From Mytilus edulis (taxonomy: Eukaryota; Mollusca; Bivalvia; Mytilida; Mytilidae): a stretch of 64,000 nucleotides of DNA. The notes under the pieces are model-generated. The model ran no database searches, was not told where the DNA came from, and saw only the letters and a list, made by a program, of their open reading frames with translations. Numbering within the stretch: position 1 is the stretch's first letter; every line of letters starts with the position of its first letter. Below are positions 26,477-38,282 of this stretch, one piece after another. Both the position numbers and the translations under genes were made by a program. The stretch lies in the NCBI RefSeq assembly GCF_963676685.1, contig NC_092345.1:43545838-43609837 (forward strand). Direction: 5' to 3'.

Positions 26477-28610
26477 ATGCTAGGCGGTGTTGTCATAGAA
26501 GTTGGAAATGAAAAGTACAGGTTCCAGCCCTGCTAGGGGAGGAAGTTACGAATCAGATTTACTCTAAAATCGTTAGGTTGATTTTCAAGGCACTTTATAA
26601 GAATGGCCAATAATCTAAAGTATTATGTTATAGGTTTGTCAGATGTACCAGGTGAAGCAATGGTGAAACTGTATTGTCCAAAATGTCAAGATGTTTACAC
26701 ACCCAAGTCTTCACGACATCATCACACTGATGGAGCCTATTTTGGCACAGGATTTCCCCACATGCTATTTATGGTTCATCCAGAATACAGACCAAAACGT
26801 CCAGCCAATCAGTTTGTGCCAAAGTAAGTCTTCATTCCGGTCTCACTAATTAGCGACAACAAGCGTCAACAAGTGACAAGAAGCGACAACAAGAATTATT
26901 TTAGCGACAACAAGCGACAAGAAACTATTTAGCGACAAGAAAACATATTTTTTTTAATTAAAATTAATTATTGCAATAAATATTAAAAGAATATGCAAAA
27001 AAAAAATAATTTTAGCGACAAGAAAGTTAAAATTGATAGAAAAAAATGAAACATTATTTACATAATATTTTATCATCTATTATGTATAACAGCAGAGACA
27101 TATAATACAATATGTCTCTGATAACAGCCAGTATTACGTTTAATTATTGTGTTATGAGATTACTTTTCCTTGTGTTTTAGAACATATTATTTATCTTATA
27201 ATTTGTTTTTTAAAACTCTTTTCGTGCAATATATATTAAGCTCGCAAAATGAATTATTTGTGCATCATTGTCCTGAAAATATTGACACAAATTGTGAAAT
27301 ACAAAGAACCGAAATCAAACAAGAGGAAAAGAAAATTGAAATGTGAATGTTTTCATCTTTTTATTTGCTTATTGCCTCATTAAACGATATTTATCATGTT
27401 TATGCATATTGATTGAAGATGAAAGGAAATTAATGACAATCTTGAGTTTTCAACAGGTGTTCACTATTTACAATGATTGTATATTCGGGCGCGTGTTATT
27501 GTATAGTCTGACGCGTGTACAAAGTTGAAGGTGTTAATTGGATGTTATTGTAGCAATAAAACAGGAGACACACGCCTTGTTAATCTCATTTGATGTTCCA
27601 CATTGTGTGTACTGTTATTACCTTAGGGTGAAGCCACATCTAATGTTGTTCCTATCACAAATAAAGCATCGAATTGACATAACAAGAGTACACTTAAAGC
27701 ATAGTGTTAAGCAAATGAATCAAAATAATATATTCCATTATGCCCGCTCCATATATATCTCCATTTGTTTATTCATACTTTGACTTTGATGAAAACAGAT
27801 ACATACATTATCTTATACATATTCTTCATATTTAAAAAAAAAAAAAAGAAGCTCAATCTCTTTCTTCTTCACAAATGTCTAATTTCTTCATCTACCAATA
27901 TACTAATATAAACTGTTCACAATCTCTTTCTTCCTCACAAATGTTTCCTTTCTTCGTCTATCTATATAATAAAACATTTTAATTAGACATATCTGCTCGT
28001 ATATTTAAAAAAAAACCATTAAATACAAATTTCCTTATATCTAATAAAAAAAAATGTTTTCTTGTCGCTAAATAGTCTTCTTGTCGCTTGTTGTCGCTAA
28101 AATAATTCTTGTTGTCGCTTGTTGACGCTTGTTGTCGCTTGTTGACGCTTGTTGTCGCTAATTAGTGAGACCCCTTCATTCTTTAGTTATCTATACATTA
28201 TCTGTTATGTTGTATTAAGTATATGATGTCATGGTTCAAGGATTTGACATTTCATATTGCAATCTTAGCTGCATATTTGCAGAGGTCAGTTGGTTTGACT
28301 CAAAGGCAGCCAAACTGCAACTCTTTTTCTGGTAAGTTTGTGATCTTTGATGGTTTTGATTCATCTGATCTTAATTATTGTTTTATTTATGCAATCTGGA
28401 TAATAGGCATTCTTCAAAAAAAAGAAAAATGAAACAAATATTTGAATAAGAAAATTGTATATATAAGGCAACTTAAGTGCTATTTTTCTGTTTATTTATA
28501 GATTATATGGATTCAAGATTCACCCACTTGCCTACAATTTACAGTATCAGGCGGCATCAAACTTTAAAGTACCATCAAGAGGACTGAGCCATAGTAATAA
28601 TAAACGATAA
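19525..28610 (+). CDS. CSNK2B: Casein kinase II regulatory subunit beta, six coding exons
   Basis: Coding exons are 19525-19596, 20977-21079, 21717-21832, 22985-23060, 26634-26823 and 28502-28610. They give 666 nt, i.e. 221 residues plus stop (human 215). All introns are GT-AG and phases match. The protein begins [20 protein letters not shown], with Ser2-Ser4 being the known autophosphorylation region. It has the acidic loop DLEPDDELED (about residues 55-64) and the zinc ribbon that makes the beta dimer (Cys109, Cys114, Cys137, Cys140). The conserved [16 protein letters not shown] and the helix near [11 protein letters not shown] follow. In the family, the dimer bridges two catalytic alpha subunits to form the CK2 holoenzyme. 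The last 14 or so residues (after ASNFK) differ from vertebrates. An acceptor at 19517 shows that at least one 5' non-coding exon lies upstream. Introns 4 and 5 carry transposons. Confidence 0.97.
19605..19868 (+). repeat. Partial copy of the GAGTGCACACGCTGAAATG family (R2), CSNK2B intron 1
   Basis: Contains CCATACACCAAATATAGTTG and GACCAAACTC, and matches the interior of the R2 copies at 32131-33190 and 52181-54330. It lies just 8 bases after the first coding exon of CSNK2B. The 119-aa minus-strand ORF across it comes from the repeat and is not a gene. Confidence 0.7.
20312..20420 (-). repeat. Short dispersed repeat copy, inverted, CSNK2B intron 1
   Basis: GCCAATGAGACAACTCTACA and CAGCCTTCAACAAGG are the complement of the landmarks in the 13225-13412 family. 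Confidence 0.6.
22340..22525. repeat. Small inverted-repeat element in CSNK2B intron 3
   Basis: ATTCGGTACTGTTCAGATCA near 22360 and its diverged complement (GTTTGAACAGTACTGAATT) near 22495 form imperfect inverted ends around about 170 bp. Coding content is absent. Confidence 0.5.
23405..24300 (+). repeat. Tandem repeat, about 160-bp unit, about five copies, CSNK2B intron 4
   Basis: Landmark GGGGCCAAAAAGGGGCCAAA recurs in variants near 23599, 23758, 23918, 24080 and 24233, a spacing of 153-162 bp. Each unit also carries GACAATAACTTGTGTTTAAG and TGTACCACAAGGTTCCAT. A leader at about 23405-23530 with TTTTGCGTTCGTATATTGGT is the usual start of this family as I recall it in bivalves. Units differ from each other by many substitutions, so the array is old. 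Confidence 0.8.
24302..24401. repeat. 100-bp palindromic element, CSNK2B intron 4
   Basis: AAGCAGTGTAAGGGAGGTAA at the left end and its near complement (ACCTGTCCTCCCTTACACTG) at the right end form a hairpin with an AT-rich loop. It directly abuts the end of the 160-bp tandem repeat. Confidence 0.65.
25200..26382. mobile_element. Non-autonomous hAT-like transposon in CSNK2B intron 4
   Basis: Ends are CAGGATTTCC (left) and GGAAACCCTG (right), a near-perfect inverted repeat starting CAGG as in hAT elements. The 8-bp sequence CCCGCAAT is duplicated exactly at 25192-25199 and 26383-26390, the hallmark hAT target-site length. TTCGCCA-type subterminal motifs occur at both ends. At 1,183 bp with no transposase, it must have been mobilised in trans. 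The ORF at 25839-26078 has no recognisable domain. Confidence 0.88.
26441..26474. repeat. TA microsatellite
   Basis: A run of about 15 uninterrupted TA dinucleotides in CSNK2B intron 4. Confidence 0.9.
26838..28173. mobile_element. 1.3 kb transposon with long inverted ends, immediately 3' of the CSNK2B exon 5 donor
   Basis: The 8-bp CTTCATTC is duplicated exactly at 26830-26837 and 28174-28181. The ends are long inverted repeats of about 110-120 bp, starting (C/G)GGTCTCACTAATTAGC and built of repeated GCGACAACAAGCG units. The interior is AT-rich, with a direct duplication (TCACAATCTCTTTC-type) at about 27850-27970. No transposase is recognisable in the short ORFs at 27343-27783. The long ends plus 8-bp duplication fit a Mutator-, Merlin- or hAT-like non-autonomous element; I cannot decide which. 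The insertion point is only 14 bases past the exon boundary and leaves the GTAAGT donor intact. Confidence 0.88.
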
Positions 28611-30140
28611 ACAAGTGACAAACTATTATTTGTATGATCTGTGACAATAACTCAAAGTGCATCTGGGAATAATCGTGAATAATAATCGCCAGATAGGACA
28701 AAAACATTAAATAAATGTTTTTTTTTATACATTTCTGATTTTTATTTGCCTGCAAAGAAAGCAAAGGAGTATTAGACAAATGTTTTGGGATCATGCCTTT
28801 TTCTTAAGAAACATGTATGAAAGGTCAATATTTGATAATAATACTAGTATATAAAAGCTGTACTGTAGAAAATTCTACATTGGCATCTGTCATTTGACAA
28901 TTGTCTTTTCAAAGTTCATTAACTTTGCACACAAATGTTATATTGGTATTCTGACAATTATTAATCATCCATTAGATGTAAAGATGATGGACATTATTAT
29001 AACAGTCTAAAAGCACTAAACAGATATTTCCGTTCCTTATTATACCTCACACTCCAAGAGATAAGGATTGCTGATGACTTGTCTGTCTGTCTGTCTAAAT
29101 GTTCATTGATTTGTCCATCCTTAAAGAAATCATTTGCAATTTTCCTGGTAACTACATATATTATAAGAGCTTCCTGAAATTTGTTTTAAGTTTTTATGTG
29201 ATAATTATTTGTAATATCCGTTTTTTTATGCAACTTGAAAGATGATCTTTGGTACAAGATATCATCACTTTATGAATTTCTTCATTTTTGAAAAATATTC
29301 AGACAAAGTAATACTAAATCTTCCTTTATTGTTGTTTGATTTTTAATGCCACTTTGAACACTAAAGTGCTACTTCATGGCAGTCAGTTTTTATTGGTGGT
29401 CTAATGGTGGAGAAAGATGGAATGCCAAGAGAGGACCATCAATCAACCTAATCAATTAAAGATTGGAGTCGAGTGAAAATCTTCCTTGAGAACACAAATT
29501 TCTATCAATAGAATAAAGAAATTCTTCTTAATTTTATAATGGAATTCTATGCTTCGGTTAAAATTTTGTAATGTGTGTTATTCAAGTGACATGAATCAAT
29601 GATAAGTTCTGAATTTTTATAAGTAGGTAAACTTCAATATGTATGTAATATGTTTGCTTCATTTGACACATCACTCGTTTCTCTTTGATTTGAAAAGAAA
29701 ATTATGTCATTAATGTTCAGTTTAGTAGGAAATTTCAAATATTTATAGTGTTTCAAAATTGACCAAACTTCTACCAAAGAAGATATGTGCAATCATCTGC
29801 ACACTAGTGACCAATTTTTTGACCTAAATCAGAGGATCTGAAGTTCTGATCTATGGTGCTAAATTAATTGACTCTATTTGTCTTGTCAGCCATAAAATTT
29901 CTGTCCAGCCTGCAACAAAAGTCACAGAATGCAAGACATAAGGCAGCTTATCTTGCGGCTTAAGCATAAACAGTTTGTATTAAGCTTTAGATTTAAGATG
30001 CTTAAAGACATGGATGCTTCATATCTTGTACAGATGCTTCATGTTAAGAGGTTTCCATCTGTAAATGTCCAATGTTTTTTTCCTCTATTTCACAATTCAA
30101 CAAGTGCTTAAAATAACTTGATATTTTTTTTTGTCATGTG
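28611..30140. other. 3' flank of CSNK2B
   Basis: A canonical AATAAA is present at 28710-28715, about 100 bases after the CSNK2B stop, and is a plausible polyadenylation signal. The rest is AT-rich, with a short GTCTGTCTGTCTGTCT run at about 29080. No gene is seen. Confidence 0.45.
28710..28715 (+). terminator. Candidate polyadenylation signal for CSNK2B
   Basis: First AATAAA hexamer after the CSNK2B stop codon; position is compatible with a short 3' UTR. Longer transcripts cannot be excluded. Confidence 0.4.
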
Positions 30141-30610
30141 CATATTTGCTTATTGTCTTGCCTTGATGTAGTAAAAAGGCAAGACAAAGGTATTCGGTTT
30201 CTATCATCAGCAGCGGCATCAACAATGTTTTAAGTTGTAAATCAGACAGTTTATTAGGAACAACTAGTGATAGGGCAAAGATATTCGGTATGCAGTTGTG
30301 TTAGCATTGGCAAATCACACTTCCATAGTACTTTTTGGCCACATCTCCTCTGTCATGGTTTATTGACTTTGAAGCTTTTGCTTTATACTTGTATTGAGTT
30401 TTTTTATTACATCAGTTCATGGGGAACCACTAGTACTGAGTCTATAATAATTGGTATGAGGTTGTTTTATCATTGACTTTCGTCACATCTCAATTCCATG
30501 GAGATTATTTGTCCAGCCTCATATGTCTGTTGACTTAAATGTTATATTATGTATTTTTTTGTTACTAGGTCAATATAATGGAACCACTAGTGGTATAAAA
30601 ATGTGTAAGG
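30140..30610 (+). repeat. Tandem repeat with about 165-bp unit
   Basis: GGAACMACTAGT recurs at about 30257, 30422 and 30580. Between occurrences, landmarks such as GGTATGAGGTTGTTTTATCA and CACATCTCCTCTGTCATGG or diverged versions are repeated. The small ORFs within are products of the repeat. Confidence 0.6.
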
Positions 30611-32130
30611 CTGCCACAGAACCGGGTGTCTTGCCTTCTTTTGCTGTTAATCACAGGCTCAACAAAAGTGAGTGGAAAAAAAATAAAAACATTCCTCTCA
30701 ATACTATCTTTTGATTGTAAGAAGCTTCTGTCCAAAACTTTAACTGCAGGCTATATGTAATGTTAACTGGAAGAAAAAAACTAAGTCCATTTATATAAGT
30801 GATAGGTTAACTGTATTTGATGTGTGATTGTAAAGTGTACATGTTAGAATGACAGGTTTTATCTGACCTTGGCCTCATTTTCATGGTTCATAGGTCAATC
30901 TAATCTTATTGTTCTTTAACCAATTTCTCAGATACTATAGTAGATCAGCTGTATTTGTGCAAGGACTAATTGCAAGGTATATAATTATGCTTGTATGGCA
31001 GAATTCATCCGACCTTTACCTCTTTATTTTCATTGTATAGAGACATATATATATTATTCCAAGAGTGGTCCACTGGATATTTCAAAGTGATCACTCTTTT
31101 TTTTGAAAAAAATCAATGCGCAGAATCGGGAGACAGTAATGAAAAGTAGAAATCTACCTGCATGGATGTATTTCCCAAGGTGATACCAATGTTTTGGCTC
31201 TAAGTCTGTTTGTTTCATTTGTTAATACACACTGTGTATGTCCTACAAGGAGACCCAAAACTATCACAGAAATTTTATTATCCAACAGGATTTGCAACTG
31301 CTTTTCCCAAATGATGTTTTGGGTTTTTATGCGTAAAACATTAACTGTTTAAAAACTACACACAGTAAATGTGGGTATTAAGTTGGGAGCAGATATATAG
31401 TAATCAACTTCTCTTAAATATTTGGCTTTATTGGTCTACATACAGAATTTTGGTGTAAATCCATAGACGTTATTATCCTCTTGTGAAACTCATTTTCTTA
31501 AAATTCCTGTCTCTTTCAGCATTTCTCTATAATTTTAATGCTTTCTATACAATAAAATTGAGAAAGGAAATGGGGAATGTGTCAAAGCGACAACAACACG
31601 ACCATATAGCAGACAACAGCTAAATTTTGTTTTCGAGCATCACTGAAGAGACATTGTCGGAATGTGCATGTAGTGAGGTAAAATGGTCCCATGAATAGTA
31701 TAAATGACATCTAGAGGTCAACATACTAGCTATAAAGTCTTTTACAAGGGCAAAGATATCAAAAGAAGATGTGGTGCAATTGCCAATGATGATGCATCAT
31801 TCGATAATACACAACGTGTTCTCAGCGTCAAAATCAACATTTCATTCATTTCCGTGATGAATAAGAATTATTTTATGTATTAAAACCCGCTTCCTTAAGA
31901 CATGGCAACTCATTTTCAATTGGTCCTGATAATTTTACCCTTCAAACTAGGAAAACTTTCCATGGACCAGGGATATAAAGGCGAAAAGGGGTTGAACACC
32001 AAATAATTTTGAATAAAATGGTTTCAAATCACATGTTTATTATGATGTAATTGTTTACCAAATATCATAAACTTACAATGTACTGTTTAAATAATCAATC
32101 ACCAGCCTTTAACACATTACTAATAAAAAA
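30611..32130. other. Intergenic DNA with repeat fragments
   Basis: At about 31565-31685, GGGGAATGTGTCAAAGCGAC and CGAGCATCACTGAAGAGACA are pieces of dispersed repeat families. The second family is also at 12790-13050. The remainder shows nothing I can support. Confidence 0.4.
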
Positions 32131-33190
32131 CAAGAGTGCACACGCTGAAATGTCTCGCCTTCTTTACTAACCATTGGTATTATGGTGATAGTTCTCAATA
32201 CAAAGCTTTACTATAACTATCACATAAACCAAGAAAGTTGACCTATTGCTTATAGTTTGAAAAAAACCCAGACCAAAACACAAAAACTTAACCGTGAAAC
32301 TGATGTAAAGGTAAATAAAAAAACCTTGCGACACTGACACGTACATCATAAAATATTACCATACACCAAACATAGTTGACTTATTCATATAGTATTAGAA
32401 AAAAAGGACCAAAACTCAAAAACTTAACTTTGACAACTGAACCATGAAAATGAAGTCAAGGTCAGATGACACCTGCCCGTTGGACATGTACACCTTACAA
32501 TCTTTACATACACCAAATATACTAGCCCTATTACTTTATAGTATCTGAGATATGAACTTGACCACTAAAACTTAACCTTGTTCACTGATCCATGAAATAA
32601 GGATAGGTCAAGTGAAAACAGTCTGAGGTGTTTGAGGACCTTGCAAAGTACGCACATACTAAATATAGTTATCCTATTACTCATAATAAGAGAGAAATTA
32701 ATATTACAAACAAGAATGTGTCCCTAAGTACACGGATGTCCCTTCCGCACTATCACTTTCTATGTTCAGTGGACCGTAAAAATGGGATAAAATCTCTAAT
32801 TTGGCATTAAAATAAGAAAGTTCATATCATAGGTAACATGTGTACTAAGTTTCAAGATGATTGGACTTCAACTTCATCAATAACTACCTCGACCAAAAAC
32901 TTTAACCTGGAGCGGGAAGGACGACCGGACGGACGAACGGGTGCAGACCAGAAAATATAATGCGCCATAAAAATCTTTTTTTCTTCAAATAGTCACTGAA
33001 CCGTGAAAATGAGGTCAAGGACAATGGACATGTGACAGACAAAAAATTCTTAACATAAGGCGTCTATATACAAAGAATGAAGCATCCAGGTCTTCTAAAA
33101 TATAAAGCTTTTAAAAAGTTAGCTATCGTCGCTGCCACCGGATCACTCACCTAATGTCGAGCTTTTTGGGACAAAAGTTGCAGACTGGAC
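32131..33190 (+). repeat. Full-length-like copy of repeat family R2
   Basis: Starts AACAAGAGTGCACACGCTGA and ends near CGAGCTTTTTGGGACAAAAG. The interior repeats CCATGAAAATGAGGTCAAGG and ACCAAATATAGTTGACC at intervals of about 150 bp, so the element is an internal tandem repeat. A second repeat is nested at about 32708-32975. Confidence 0.8.
32708..32975 (+). repeat. Dispersed repeat nested inside R2
   Basis: Runs from AACAAGAATGTGTCCCTAAG to CAGACCAGAAAATATAATGC, with a CGGACGGACGAACGG stretch near the end. It interrupts the R2 sequence, which resumes with TTCAAATAGTCACTGAACCG. Confidence 0.65.
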
Positions 33191-34436
33191 AAAAATGAGT
33201 ATACACACGTCTTAGGATGGCAGGGCTCAAATAAAGCTGCAAGCGTTGTAATGCTAAGCACACGCATCTCAATTTTATAGCAAACGAATAAAAAAGTTCA
33301 TGCATTTTATTTCAGCACTGATTATATTCTATTGTTTTGTTGTTCAATTAAAGTTTGTTGAGCAAACCATATTCTTGAGTCTGTTTTTGTTTTGTTTTGC
33401 ACAACATATTCCCGAGTCTGTTTCTTTTGGATCTTTATGTCTCTTCCCTTGCACAGGTTGTTCCCGAGTCCATTAGTGTTTGTAGTCTATATTCTATCAC
33501 AGCAAATTAAATTCCAGAGTTGTATTTTATGACGGAGTCTCTTTCTTTTAAAAATTTTGTTCTGTGTGATGATGTCCATCCTTCATTTTCACCTTTCCCC
33601 AAAATAAATCCTGAATTGGAAGCATCAAACAATACCTACAAATGGACTTATAAATTCTATCACAAGGTTCTCAAATATAGAAAGGAGAAAGTTTTTCTTT
33701 TTCACAGTATTCATAATCAGGTTTATCATTGACAGTTTTAAGTATGTCTTGCTGCTTATTGCAGAAATGTTCTTGATTTTTATACCATTTGGTGTCCAAC
33801 ATTGAACAATTACAATGCAAGGCATGTGGCAAATATTGTTAAAAGAATACAAAATGTTTCAAATGGCAAAACTTTACCATTCTGTGGTTCTTGGATAACA
33901 GAAAAAAGAGAGTTAAACCTGACAGCAGACAGCAAGATCAAGATATTATTTCAGCCCTATTAGCAGATCTCATTTGATGATGGTATAATATTCTCCTTTG
34001 AAATAAATATTTTCAGCAATGCATTTCCCCCATTTTTATCAGTATGATTGTGTGATGCACACATTTGTAAATAATTAGTATGTCTTCAACTGACGAGTTA
34101 TTAAAAGGAATCAAATGTCTGAGCAACGAGGCTTGTTATGTCTCACTATAATATATATATACTGCTAGAAATAAAGGAAATAACTGTCATCTGAATTCTT
34201 TAACAAAAATATTTGCATACAAGGATACGGGGTCTCTTAACAATGCATTTGTGTAGTGCTTTTTTTACTAATGCTTAATTACCTAAACATCAAATAAATT
34301 TCTTCCCATAAAGATTGCATCAAATCATGGATCTTTTAACCTGATTTGTATTTTGGAATTTATACACTGTTGTAAAGTTTCATTTCTTTTTCAATATATT
34401 CTAAATTTCTGCACATAAATGTTAAGACTTATTTTT
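33191..34436. other. Intergenic DNA
   Basis: TATTCCCGAGTCTGTTT-like segments repeat loosely at about 33370-33470. No gene or clear mobile element was seen. Confidence 0.4.
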
Positions 34437-36520
34437 AGGTCTTACTTTGCTGTACATTATTGCTGTTTACAGTTTATCTCTATCTATAATAAAATTCAAG
34501 ATAACCAAAAACTGCAAAATTTCCTTAAAATTACCAATTCAAGGGAAGCAACCTAACAACGGGCTACCGGAATGGTCCGAAAATGTCAGGGCAGATAGAT
34601 CTTCACCTAATGAACAATTCTATCCTGTCAGATTTGCTCTAAATGCTTCGGTTTCAGAGATATGAGCCAAAAGCTGCACTTTACCCTATGTACTATTTTT
34701 AGCCAAAGCAGCTATCTTGGTTCGCGGGCGGGGTCATCGGACACATTCCTTAAACTAAATACCCTAATGATGATTGTGGACAGCTTGGTTAAATTTTTGT
34801 CATTGTAGTTTCAGAGGAGAGCATTTTAGTAAGATTACAAAAATTTACGAAAAATTGTTATAAATTGACTATAGAGGTCAATAACTCCTTAAGGGGTCAA
34901 CTGACCATTTTGGTAATGTTGACTTATTTGTATATCTTACTTTGCTGAACATTATTACTGTTTACAGCTTAAATCTATCTATAATAAAATTCAAGAAAAT
35001 AACCAAAAACTGTAAAATTTTCTTAAAATTACCAATTCAGGGGCAGCAACCTAACAATGGGCTACCGGAATGGTCTGAAAATTTCAGGGCAGATAAATCT
35101 TCACCTAATAAACTATTTTATCCTGTCAGACTTGCTCTAAATGCTTCGGTTTCAGAGATATTAGCCAAAAGCTGCAATTTACCCTTTGTACTATTTTTAG
35201 CCATGACAGCCGTCTTGGTGTGCTGGCGGGGTCACCAGACATTTTTTTTAACTACATACCATAATGATGATTGTGGACAAGTTTGGTTAAATTTGTCATT
35301 GTAGTTTCAGAGGAGAGGATTTTAGTAAGATTGCAAAAAATAACGATTTTTTTATAAATAAAGTAAAACTATAAAGGGCAATAACTCCTTTAGGTTATTA
35401 CCATTTAGGTAACGTTGACTCATTTGTAGATCTTACTTTGCTGAACAGTAATGCTGTTTACAGTTAACTATATACATAATAAAATTCAAGAAAATAACCA
35501 AAACTGCAAAATTTCCTTAAAATTCCAATTAAGGGGCAGCTACCTATCAATCAACGGGTTGCTGGAATGGTCTAAAAATTCAGGGCGGATGGATCTTCAC
35601 CTAATGAACAATTCTACACTGTCATATTTGCTCCGAATGCTTCGGTTTAAGAGATGAGCCAAAAGCTGCATTTTACCCTATGTACTAATTTTAGCCAGGG
35701 CAGCCATCTTGGTTCGCGGGCGGGGTCATCGGACACATTTTTTTGGACTACATAACCTATTAATGATTATGGACAGCTTGGTTAAATTTGTCAGTAGTTT
35801 CAGAGGAGAGGATTTTAGTAAGATTACAAAAATTAACGATTTTTTTTTATAAATAAACTATAAAGGGCAATAACTCCTTTAGGGGATCAACTGACCATTT
35901 TGGTAATGTTGACTCATTTGTATATCTTACTTTGCTGAACAATATTGCTGTTTACAGTTTATCTCTATATATAATAAAATTCAAGAAAATAACCCAAAAC
36001 TGCAAAATTTCCTTATAATTACCAATTTAGGGGCAGCTACCTATCCATTTTGGTCATGTGACTTATTTGCAGATCTTACTTTGCTGAACATTATTGCTGT
36101 TTAAAGTTTTTCTCTATCTATAATAAAATTCAAGAAAATAACCTAAAACTGCAATATGTTCTTAAAATTACCAATTCAGGGGCAGCAACCTAACAACAGG
36201 TTGTCCGGTTCATCTGATAATATCTCAGCAGATAGGTCTTGACCTGATTAACAGTTTTACCCCTTGTCAGATTTGCTCTTAATGCTTTGGTTTCAGAGAT
36301 ATAAGCCAAAATCTACATTTTACCCCTATGTTCTATTTTTAGCCATGGCGGCCATCTTGATTGGCCGAGTCACAAAACACATTTTTAAAACTAGATACCC
36401 CAATGATGAGTGTGGCCAAGTTTGGTTTAATATGGCCCAGTAGTTTCAGGGAAGATTTTTGTAAAAGTTAACGACGAGAGATGCCAAGTGATGAGAAAAG
36501 CTCACTTGGCCAGGTGAGCT
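34437..36520 (+). repeat. Tandem array of family R1, about 494-bp unit, just over four units
   Basis: The landmark TTACTTTGCTGWACA recurs near 34443, 34937, 35431, 35926 and 36073. Three steps are about 494 bp, and the last is a truncated 147-bp unit. The array ends in GAAAAGCTCACTTGGCCAGGTGAGCTAAAA, a short hairpin that marks the family terminus. The 70-120 aa ORFs recurring in the units have no known domain and shift by the repeat period. Confidence 0.85.
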
Positions 36521-37597
36521 AAAAGGGACTATTAAATTAAGAATTTTAACTAATTCTGCTTTCATATATGCAACACTTAAACATCAAACTTAAGCAAAAG
36601 GGAGTTCAATTTCAAGTGCATTTCTGTTTATTAAATATAATGTCTGCTCAATTTCATAAAAAAGTTTTTTTTTATGATCTTTCTCATTTTTAAAATATTT
36701 TTTTAGTATAATTTCAAATTTCATTATATGTGAAAATACCTGTTACAAGCAAGTTTTTAATGATCATGAAAAGAAGGAGAAATAGCGCAAATATATATCT
36801 TTATTAGTATTCTGACAAAGTTTTTTTCCCCATCTGGATATTTAAAATTTGAGAATTTAAAGCAGAAACCAGAAAAGAGCAGCTATCAACACCAAATTCT
36901 CTACTTAACAAATAAAAGAAAAAACTTGGACAAGGATCTGGACAATTTTAGCAGATGAATAATATGCACTACAATGGTAATATTATTAAGAAATAATTAC
37001 GAAACATTTGAAATTGTTAATGAATCAAATTTAATTAATTTTAATAATTCAAAAATAGATTTTTTTTAAAGATCTTAAAATACCAATGAATAAAGTTCAG
37101 AAATACATAACTAAGAAACTCTTATAAAACTAAAGAGAACGATTCAACTATCAAATAAAGGAAACCATTCAAACCAGCAAAATAGTCAGAAATAAAGAAA
37201 TCACAACTCAGAAATGACCAAGAAAAAATGTTAGGTTTGTTAGATTGTAGGTTAAATATTAGTATAGAAATGGCTAGAAAGTAAGATGTATTTCTGAATT
37301 TATAATTTGATATTTATTTGCATTAAAACATTTTACTTTTGAATACAAATATTTTTCTGCCAATTTATAATGTAGTGCACATATTCCCCTTAACATAAGA
37401 TAATTAATTATGGCCATTAACACCAGATAACATCTCAAATTTATTTAATTGCTTATAATTCATCATTAACCAGACCAAATCTGGCATTACATGCTTCTGA
37501 AAATTGAAATATTTTTTTTTTTAAATTAAGTAATTTGTTGATGATGAAGATCTTTGATAATCTCAGCAAGATTCATACACTTTTTCTAAATTAGTAT
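36521..37597. other. AT-rich intergenic DNA
   Basis: Low-complexity A/T-rich sequence without repeats, genes or signals I can identify. Confidence 0.5.
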
Positions 37598-37863
37598 TTA
37601 AACGAGGGACGAAAGATACCAAATGGACATTCAAACGCATAAATCGAAAATAAACTGACAACGCCATGACTAAGAACAAAAAACCTAAGCAACGTCAACC
37701 CCACCAAAATGTGGGTGATCTAAGGTACTCCAGAAGGGTAAGCAGACCCTGCTTCAAATGTGGCACCCGTCGTGTTGCCCATGTTAGTTTAAACCTATTA
37801 GTCTTATTGGGTAGATCACATTCGAGAAAAGGGATTGTAGTTACCACAGAAGGAACATAACGT
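37598..37863 (-). mobile_element. 5'-truncated copy of the Penelope-like element: 3' tail only
   Basis: On the minus strand this matches the end of the retroelement at 46441-49021. Shared features are GTAACTACAATCCC just after the RT stop codon, CAACACGACGGGTGCC, the GCGTTGTCAGTTT segment and the terminal TTTGGTATCTTTCGTCCCTC. Homology ends at the extreme 3' end of the RT ORF, so nearly all of the coding region is missing, as expected for 5' truncation during reverse transcription. Many substitutions show it is an older insertion than the intact copy. Confidence 0.85.
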
Positions 37864-38204
37864 TGCTGACAAATTATACAATACACTTAATTTTCGATTG
37901 TTTGAGTAATTGGGTTGCTGCCTAATTATTGATAAAAGATGTAGGACTGATTTCCACTAAGCCTTTTTTGCAACTAAACAGGTTGTCAAATGCCAATTTT
38001 CAAAGCTTAGTTGCAATCTCAACTATTTATAATCTATTTTTTAAACTGTTCATTTTACTTTGGATGTCCTTAATTAATCAATTAAATATATATTAGATCA
38101 GCAATTTAATATATGTGCTTCTGTACAGACACAAACAAAGAGACATCTGATACATTAATTAAGGCTATAAGCTGACATTAATCCGTTTATATAATAGTGA
38201 ACAA

Positions 38205-38282
38205 AAAGATAAGTTATCATTATGCTGAAGTTTCTGATTAACAACATATTTGTTGAATTTGGAGGTAGACTTTTTCTATAAC
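38205..38282 (+). pseudogene. Broken fragment of the same reverse transcriptase family
   Basis: The plus strand encodes MLKFLINNIFVEFGGRLF followed by a stop. It matches residues about 530-547 of the RT ORF at 46460-48721 (MLDFLIDNIFVTFGGRVF). Sequence just upstream is only weakly alignable and the downstream catalytic part is absent. A remnant of only about 60-75 bp, close to the left edge of the tandem array. Confidence 0.65.

Noticed and set aside
34447-35304. Recurring 72-120 aa ORFs starting ML(Y/N)II..YSLSLSI
   Set aside because: They repeat with the 494-bp period of family R1 and contain low-complexity Ile/Lys-rich sequence; no domain is recognised.
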